Source: Tildeniella nuda ZEHNDER 1965/U140
Lineage (GTDB): Bacteria; Cyanobacteriota; Cyanobacteriia; Leptolyngbyales; Leptolyngbyaceae
Length of the DNA stretch: 64,000 nucleotides
Direction: 5' to 3'
NCBI GenBank assembly: GCA_019358895.1
Contig: JAHHIG010000005.1
Coordinates: forward strand, 124,001-188,000
This document shows, in pieces, positions 59,109 to 64,000 of the stretch (position 1 is its first letter; each line of letters opens with the position of its first letter). The notes under the pieces are model-generated. The model was not told the DNA's origin and did no database searches. It saw nothing but the letters and a program-made list of their open reading frames with translations. The position numbers were made by a program, and so were the translations under genes.

Positions 59109-59288
59109 ATGTTTGGTCTTGGCTGGCCCGAAGTTGTCATCATTCTCATTGCGGCAGTCCTCATCTTTGGTCCTAAAAAGATTCCAGAACTGGGCAGTAC
59201 GCTAGGCAAAACGCTGCGAGGCTTCAAAGAAGGAGTAACTCAAGCAGAGGCAGAACAAGACGAGCCAGATGAAGATTACCGCAGCTAA
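59109..59288 (+). CDS. tatA: Sec-independent translocase subunit TatA
   Basis: The 59-residue protein starts with MFGLGWPEVVIILIAAVLIF (one membrane helix) followed by GPKKIPELGSTLGKTLRGFK (the amphipathic helix and FGPKKIPELG motif) and an acidic tail. TatA forms the pore-like part of the twin-arginine pathway that exports folded proteins across thylakoid or plasma membrane. AGGAGA lies close before the ATG. tatB and tatC are not in the window. It stands alone upstream of dapB, which is on the other strand. Confidence 0.95.
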   Translation: MFGLGWPEVVIILIAAVLIFGPKKIPELGSTLGKTLRGFKEGVTQAEAEQDEPDEDYRS

Positions 59289-59384
59289 AGTACCGTGGCT
59301 AAAGTAATGTTGCTGAATGCTGATACGTCGAGCGATCGCGTCTTTTGGTGACGCAACAGATGCTGATGCAACAGATCCCTTACC

Positions 59385-60212
59385 TTAGAGCAGTTTTTCT
59401 AAGCCATAGACCAATGTTTTGAGTGGAATGACTTTACGGATAGCTAATAGAACTCCCGGCATGTAGCAAGCGCGATCGCTCGTGTCGTGGCGTAAGGTAT
59501 AAACTTGCCCAGGTGCACCAAAAATAACTTCTTGATGAGCGATTAAGCCAGGGAGGCGGATGCTGTGAATCCGAATATCTGCATCCGACAGGCTGCCGCG
59601 TGCGCCCGGAAGCTTCTCGGTTTCTTGAACGCTTGGATGATTAAACGTTTTACCCAATTCCGCCAGCATTTGAGCCGTTTGCAATGCGGTACCACTGGGA
59701 GCATCTGCCTTCTGGTTATGATGCAACTCAATGATTTCGACGTGATCAAAGTGCTGAGATGCTTGTATGGCTGCCTGCTGTAACAGCACCATGCCGATCG
59801 AAAAGTTTGGAATGATTAAACATCCCGTGCTAGCTTTATCCGCAAACTCTGCTAAGTCTTGTAACTGCTCAGGACTCAAACCTGTAGTTCCTACCACAGG
59901 GCGAATGCCATAGGCGATCGCCGATCGGATATTGCTGTACACCGAATCGGGATGGGTAAAATCCACCATGACACCCAACTGCTTTTCCTGGGCAAGCATT
60001 GCCAGCATTGGCTCAAACTGGTCTGTCACAGGTACCTCAAGCGCCCCACAGCCAGCCAATTCCCCAATATCCTGCCCTTGAAACTCAGGGCTACGATCGA
60101 CCGCTCCGATCAAGGTCAGGTCGGTTGTTTGGGCGATCGCTTTAACCACTTCGCGACCCATCTTGCCTGCCGCACCATTCACTAACACCGGGATGGGAAG
60201 CTGACTGGTCAT
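59385..60212 (-). CDS. dapB: 4-hydroxy-tetrahydrodipicolinate reductase
   Basis: This enzyme reduces 4-hydroxy-tetrahydrodipicolinate with NAD(P)H in lysine and diaminopimelate synthesis. The product has about 275 residues from the ATG at 60212 (MTSQLPIPV). The nucleotide-binding [14 protein letters not shown], the [10 protein letters not shown] loop and the active-site [16 protein letters not shown] are intact. It is monocistronic. Confidence 0.96.
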   Translation of the reverse strand: MTSQLPIPVLVNGAAGKMGREVVKAIAQTTDLTLIGAVDRSPEFQGQDIGELAGCGALEVPVTDQFEPMLAMLAQEKQLGVMVDFTHPDSVYSNIRSAIAYGIRPVVGTTGLSPEQLQDLAEFADKASTGCLIIPNFSIGMVLLQQAAIQASQHFDHVEIIELHHNQKADAPSGTALQTAQMLAELGKTFNHPSVQETEKLPGARGSLSDADIRIHSIRLPGLIAHQEVIFGAPGQVYTLRHDTSDRACYMPGVLLAIRKVIPLKTLVYGLEKLL

Positions 60213-60353
60213 AGTTTCATTCGCAACCAATTAACCTAAGTATTCTAAACCGAGATGCTGCAAGCAAGAGGAAAGACATATGAGGGCGATCAAACATAAG
60301 ACGGTTGTAAGTTTAGATCTAAACGATCGACTATTACTTCCGCCTCCTACCTT

Positions 60354-60409
60354 CTGCCCTCTGCCCTCTGCCCTCTGCCCTCTGCCCTCTGCCCTCTGCC
60401 CTCTGCCTT
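60354..60409. repeat. CTGCCCT heptamer array
   Basis: Seven perfect head-to-tail copies (60354-60402) and one variant CTGCCTT. It lies between dapB and cobS start regions, within 12 bp of the cobS stop. Confidence 0.96.
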
Positions 60410-60413
60410 CTCC

Positions 60414-61166
60414 TCAAACAATCGTCATCCAACACAACAACAGCGCTTCCGTCCACTCGACTACCGCACCATAGGTATCACCTGTATGTCCGCCAAGCTG
60501 ATAGTTGAACCAGGCTCCAGTAAAAAACGCGATCGCGCCTCCGCCCACAATTGTTAAACCCGCTGTGAGCAAAGGTGTTGGACTAAACCATCCTTGCAGA
60601 CCGCTGAATGCCAGCAACAGTACTAAGGTTGGCGCAGCATCCCACAAGGATCGTAGTGCTGCTTTATGGAAGGCTCCCTTCCCTTCAGCTTTGAGATAGG
60701 GGTAACGGACGATCGCCACCACTTGTCCCCATCGTCCCCAACCAGCCACTAGCATCAGCACGAGCCAGCGATCGGAGGCTACATCAGTCAGGGCTGCGAC
60801 TTTGAGCAGAAGGATGATGACGACTGCCATCGCGCCAAACGCCCCCGTGCGGCTGTCTGCCATCACCTGGAGTCGGCGCTGTGGGTCTAAAACTGCCAGC
60901 CCATCAGCGGCATCCATCGCGCCATCAAGGTGCAGACCTCCTGTAAGCGCCACCCAAACAGCAATGACGATAGCGCTGCGAGTGAGTACGGGCATTGACA
61001 GCGCCGCTAGACCGAGGTCAAGCAGTCCGAGCAAGCCGCCGATCGCCAAGCCCACAAGCGGTGCCCACCGTGCAATACCGCTAAAGGTGAGTAGCCAGCG
61101 CTGAGGAACGGGAAGACACGTGTAGAAGGCGATCGCACCAAGAAACGTTGAAAGTTGCTTTACCAT
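60414..61166 (-). CDS. cobS: Adenosylcobinamide-GDP ribazoletransferase (cobalamin synthase)
   Basis: The 250-residue product has about six membrane helices. It joins adenosylcobinamide-GDP with alpha-ribazole phosphate in the last stage of cobalamin synthesis. The typical FYTCLPVP start, the [14 protein letters not shown] aspartate motif and the C-terminal [15 protein letters not shown] are present. It acts at the membrane. cbiA, an earlier step of the pathway, is unlinked at 22.6 kb. Confidence 0.95.
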   Translation of the reverse strand: MVKQLSTFLGAIAFYTCLPVPQRWLLTFSGIARWAPLVGLAIGGLLGLLDLGLAALSMPVLTRSAIVIAVWVALTGGLHLDGAMDAADGLAVLDPQRRLQVMADSRTGAFGAMAVVIILLLKVAALTDVASDRWLVLMLVAGWGRWGQVVAIVRYPYLKAEGKGAFHKAALRSLWDAAPTLVLLLAFSGLQGWFSPTPLLTAGLTIVGGGAIAFFTGAWFNYQLGGHTGDTYGAVVEWTEALLLCWMTIV

Positions 61167-61710
61167 CGCTCTCAGTTTGGTTGAAATCCGTTGACACCAC
61201 CGAACGCGCTTGAATGCTGTCTGCGGGTCGCTGGGTCAGTACGTGTGTTATGAAATCTTGATGTTTCCGTGGTCTGGCTGACGCGATCGACTGTGGTTTG
61301 TAGACATAATTGAAAGACCTGTCTCGCTTTAGTGTCGCTCAATGAGGGAGCATTCCTCGTCAATTCAGTACATTTCATCAGGAGCGAGCCGAAAAACTTA
61401 GGATAGAATTGTTCCATACACTACTAAACCATCGTCCCTCGACACTCACTGCCCCCACGGAATCTACATTTGAGCTAAGCCCCGGCTTTAAAATCACGTC
61501 TACAGAAGCCTGTTAACGCAGCCCTATACAGTCCTCGGTTATTCATCCTTTCCTGAGCTGAACAGCATTGCTGGCTAGATCTGGTTTTTGCCGTCTAATC
61601 TAGCCATCAACACTGTAGTTTTTCAAGATCTAACTTTTTCAAGCTTCGTTCTGTTGTTACACATTCGCTATCTGAGCCATCGGCTCACCTAGACCAGAGG
61701 CGTTCTCTTT
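61167..61710. other. Long intergenic region, cobS to next gene
   Basis: A minus-strand frame of 81 codons (61172-61417) upstream of cobS has no family features and is probably accidental. No RNA gene or hairpin is evident. Cobalamin riboswitch hallmarks were looked for upstream of cobS and not found. Confidence 0.35.
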
Positions 61711-62169
61711 ATGAGTCACGATCAGTTTTTTCGCAGTGAACAGTTGCCTGCTCCCTGCATTGTTGACACTGGAACCATTGTTAATAAGCAGGATATGCTG
61801 CGTCTGCTAGCAGATTTGAGCCGCGTCCGCTATGTTCACATGCAGGATGGCATCCTCACCAGCGAAGGAGAAGGGCATGTGCTGGAAGTTTTCGCTGACC
61901 CGCAACGGTCTACCCTCATTGCGAATCACGCTCTATATCTGAACGTCTATAGTTTTGACTATTTGGAGCTAGGGAAGTCAGCTGAACAAGAACCCTGGTT
62001 TAGTCTGATCCAGGACGATCGCCAACTCCGCCTCATTCCACTCTCTAACCCAATGGTGGAGCAGAATCATCACCGTCTCAACGTCGCCGCCTTAGAAGCT
62101 GTAGTCGCAGAAGTGCTGTCAGCCAACTGGGACGTTCAAATTGACGATGAAGAGCACTTTTCGTTCTAA
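61711..62169 (+). CDS. Conserved cyanobacterial protein of unknown function
   Basis: The 152-residue product is soluble, with no signal or membrane segment. It has a rather acidic C-terminus (DVQIDDEEHFSF) and one VLEVFADPQRSTLIANHALY hydrophobic stretch. The composition and clear stop make it a real gene. I know similar short proteins in cyanobacteria but assign no function. It is upstream of tgt on the same strand, with 155 bp between. Confidence 0.75.
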   Translation: MSHDQFFRSEQLPAPCIVDTGTIVNKQDMLRLLADLSRVRYVHMQDGILTSEGEGHVLEVFADPQRSTLIANHALYLNVYSFDYLELGKSAEQEPWFSLIQDDRQLRLIPLSNPMVEQNHHRLNVAALEAVVAEVLSANWDVQIDDEEHFSF

Positions 62170-62324
62170 GTACTGATACGCGTAGCGGCTAGTCAGCTTG
62201 TGGCTCAAGAGCGAGTAGCCCATTGCTCGTCAGCGACACACTGATTGATTACCCTCTCTCTACGCGTCAGTGGTTCGTAATCGGCTTTTTCTCTAATTTT
62301 CGATTCTTCTACATTCACTAACTC

Positions 62325-63440
62325 TTGATTACTGGCTTTTCGTTTACGTGCCAAGCGCTGTGCCGAGAGACTAAAGCACGAGCAGGACTCTTTGCAACGC
62401 CGCACGGGTTAGTGGAAACACCACGCTTTATGCCCGTCGGTACGCTGGCAAATGTTAAAACAGTCACACCTGACCAGTTACGGGCAACTGGGGCACAGCT
62501 CGTGTTGGCGAACACCTATCATTTGCATCTCCAGCCTGGAGAAAGCATCGTGGCGCGGGCTGGCGGACTGCATCGCTTTATGGCGTGGGATGGACCGATC
62601 TTGACAGATTCTGGTGGGTTTCAGGTGTTTAGCTTGAGCGAGATGCGAACGATCGCCGAAGAGGGTGTAACCTTTCGATCGCCCCGTGATGGACAGATGA
62701 TTCATTTAACACCTGAACGCTCGATCGCCATCCAGAATGCGCTGGGAGCAGATGTGATTATGGCGTTTGACGAATGTCCGCCTTATCCAGCCAGCTATGA
62801 TGACGTGATGGAGTCTACAGAGCGTACCTATCGCTGGCTCAACCGCTGTATGGCAGCACACGAACGCTCTGATCAGGCGCTGTTTGGGATCGTGCAGGGT
62901 GGTGTGTATCCCGATCTGCGGCGAAAGGCAGCAGCACAACTGGCACAGCTTGATTTGCCAGGGTACGCGATCGGAGGCGTGAGCGTTGGGGAACCAGCCG
63001 AGCTGATCGAAGCCATTGTGCAGGCAACAACGCCCTTGCTGCCACCAGATAAGCCCCGCTATCTGATGGGTGTTGGCACCTATCGAGAAATGGTACAGGC
63101 GATCGCGGCGGGCGTTGATCTGTTTGACTGTGTCATCCCAACCCGATTGGCACGACATGGAAATGCACTGGTGCAGGGCGATCGCTGGAACTTGCGTAAC
63201 GCTAAATTTCGTGAAGATTTTACGGCTCTGGATGCGTCCTGCGCGTGTTACACCTGCCAAAACTTTAGCCGTGCCTACCTCAGTCACCTGTTGCGATCGC
63301 AGGAGTTGCTGGCATACACGCTGCTTTCGATTCACAATATTACCGAGCTGGTGCAATTTACCCAAACGATTCGCCGCGCCATTTTCAGCGGCAGTTTTAC
63401 GGCAGAGTTTGGACACTGGCTATCAGGAAGAAAACGTTAG
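62325..63440 (+). CDS. tgt: Queuine tRNA-guanine transglycosylase
   Basis: Tgt exchanges guanine for the queuine precursor at the wobble position of GUN tRNAs. The 371-residue product has [22 protein letters not shown] and the nucleophile region [14 protein letters not shown]. The zinc site is CACYTCQNF with a following Cys and a His about 25 residues on. No ATG lies near the N-terminus. The TTG at 62325 is the only plausible start (an in-frame TAA is at 62319) and yields the usual FSFTCQA start region. psbK follows 88 bp downstream on the same strand. Confidence 0.95.
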   Translation: MITGFSFTCQALCRETKARAGLFATPHGLVETPRFMPVGTLANVKTVTPDQLRATGAQLVLANTYHLHLQPGESIVARAGGLHRFMAWDGPILTDSGGFQVFSLSEMRTIAEEGVTFRSPRDGQMIHLTPERSIAIQNALGADVIMAFDECPPYPASYDDVMESTERTYRWLNRCMAAHERSDQALFGIVQGGVYPDLRRKAAAQLAQLDLPGYAIGGVSVGEPAELIEAIVQATTPLLPPDKPRYLMGVGTYREMVQAIAAGVDLFDCVIPTRLARHGNALVQGDRWNLRNAKFREDFTALDASCACYTCQNFSRAYLSHLLRSQELLAYTLLSIHNITELVQFTQTIRRAIFSGSFTAEFGHWLSGRKR

Positions 63441-63528
63441 GCTGTCGATCGAGGACGCTTCGATACACATTCCATACCATGTTAAAATCAGAAGAAATTC
63501 TGAACTTGCTGAAGAGGTCATACATAAC

Positions 63529-63666
63529 ATGGAAGCAGCATTGCTCTTAGCAAAATTGCCTGAGGCTTACGCCATTTTCGATCCGCTGGTGAATGTTTTA
63601 CCCGTGATTCCAGTTTTCTTCCTGCTTCTGGCATTTGTCTGGCAGGCAGCAGTCGGTTTTAGATAA
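63529..63666 (+). CDS. psbK: Photosystem II reaction centre protein K
   Basis: The 45-residue precursor has a short N-terminal extension (MEAALLLA) and the mature part [20 protein letters not shown] followed by [16 protein letters not shown], the invariant PsbK pattern. PsbK is a one-helix subunit that stabilises the photosystem II dimer and plastoquinone binding in the thylakoid. It is too short for many gene callers. A terminator follows. Confidence 0.97.
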   Translation: MEAALLLAKLPEAYAIFDPLVNVLPVIPVFFLLLAFVWQAAVGFR

Positions 63667-63701
63667 TTGCACAAAGCAAAACGACATCAAGAGGTTTTTT
63701 G

Positions 63702-63728
63702 AAGGCAGGCTATTGACCTGCCTTTTTT
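63702..63728. terminator. Intrinsic terminator after psbK
   Basis: AAGGCAGG and CCTGCCTT form a perfect eight-base stem around a seven-base loop, followed by a run of six T. Confidence 0.93.
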
Positions 63729-63849
63729 GATGGCTTGGCTTTAATGCGCTTGCAGCCTGTAGGATGTTTTTACTACAGACTGCTCTTGAGTCAGTAGGAA
63801 AACCCACAGAGCATCTACGATAGACATTAACGCTTTTTTGCTCCTCAGT

Positions 63850-64000
63850 ATGAGCTACTGCCTCAACCCTTACTGTCATGTACCTCAGAACCCTGATACA
63901 GCTAAGTTCTGCTCGACTTGTGGCTTTAAACTGCTGCTGGGCGATCGCTATCGGGCACTACAGTTGATCGGACGGGGTGGTTTTGGCAGAACATTCTTAG
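63850..64000 (+). CDS. Ser/Thr protein kinase, N-terminal part (runs off the window)
   Basis: The frame from the ATG at 63850 encodes MSYCLNPYCHVPQNPDTAKF then CSTCGFKLLLGDRYRALQLI and GRGGFGRTF. The four cysteines form a zinc-ribbon typical of cyanobacterial kinases, and GRGGFGRTF is the glycine-rich ATP loop. The remaining kinase domain lies beyond 64000. Function beyond signalling is unknown. Confidence 0.88.
   Translation, partial: MSYCLNPYCHVPQNPDTAKFCSTCGFKLLLGDRYRALQLIGRGGFGRTFL

Noticed and set aside
60280-60474. 64-codon plus-strand frame with Leu-Cys-Pro repeats
   Set aside because: It is a translation of the CTGCCCT array and overlaps cobS on the other strand.
61172-61417. 81-codon frame directly upstream of cobS
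   Set aside because: It has no family resemblance and unusual composition, so it is treated as a chance frame in a leader region. It also showed no B12-box to suggest a riboswitch.

Overview
The window is chromosomal DNA from a cyanobacterium, probably a filamentous or Leptolyngbya-like lineage (the lineage is inference). The evidence is psbK, nblA, a cyAbrB regulator, the tal-zwf-opcA cluster, a BCD/PucC-type transporter, many HIP1 octamers (GCGATCGC), and abundant short tandem heptamer repeats between genes. No prophage, plasmid functions, rRNA, CRISPR array or recognisable tRNA was seen. The content is mostly core metabolism and signalling. The only mobile-type gene is a REP-associated tyrosine transposase.

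Layout. 0-5.3 kb: priA; threonine synthase with a ThiS/MoaD-like sulfur carrier; nblA. 5.5-11.5 kb (minus strand): two tandem GT39-type membrane glycosyltransferases, an MgtC/SapB protein and an exported L,D-transpeptidase-like protein. 11.8-17.8 kb: a Gfo/Idh oxidoreductase ending in a strong terminator, a DICT-domain histidine kinase whose phospho-acceptor His is Gln, a Uma2 nuclease-like protein, an exported leucine-rich-repeat protein, and the RAYT transposase between inverted REP palindromes. 18.3-24.2 kb: tal-zwf-opcA (oxidative pentose phosphate pathway) then cbiA. 24.2-29.8 kb: an RCK-type channel-like protein, a metallothionein with an SmtB/ZiaR-type operator, a PLP lyase, a truncated PD-(D/E)XK gene, and a GGDEF response regulator translationally coupled to a large hybrid kinase (to 33.3 kb).

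33.3-43.7 kb: a 71-bp perfect tandem duplication, MBL hydrolase, ppa, inositol-phosphatase family protein, BCD-family transporter, aldo/keto reductase, ICMT-like membrane protein, PilH/CheY-like regulator, a divergent photolyase/cryptochrome and a GrpE-like coiled-coil membrane protein. 43.8-48.1 kb: a MacA-MacB-like exporter (three genes) downstream of a GbsR/MarR regulator that has a perfect 20-bp palindrome in its upstream region. 48.4-54.6 kb: a conserved unknown, a DUF39 homocysteine-synthesis protein, a UbiH-type hydroxylase, small membrane proteins and an aminotransferase. 54.8-64 kb: a VTT-domain protein, cyAbrB, a CPBP protease, a TerB/Mo-nitrogenase C-terminal-domain protein, tatA, dapB, cobS, a conserved unknown, tgt, psbK and the start of a Ser/Thr kinase.

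The most unusual feature is the repeat load. Heptamer-type tandem repeats, normally intergenic, lie in frame inside priA, a glycosyltransferase and cbiA (twice), so they add low-complexity segments to otherwise normal enzymes. Several hairpin or cloverleaf elements, and gene remnants ended by repeats, point to active repeat spread. Nothing seen here amounts to a clearly new multi-gene system. The best candidates for new biology are the His-less DICT kinase, the photolyase with an altered flavin pocket, the channel-like protein without a TVGYG filter, and the RAYT/REP unit.
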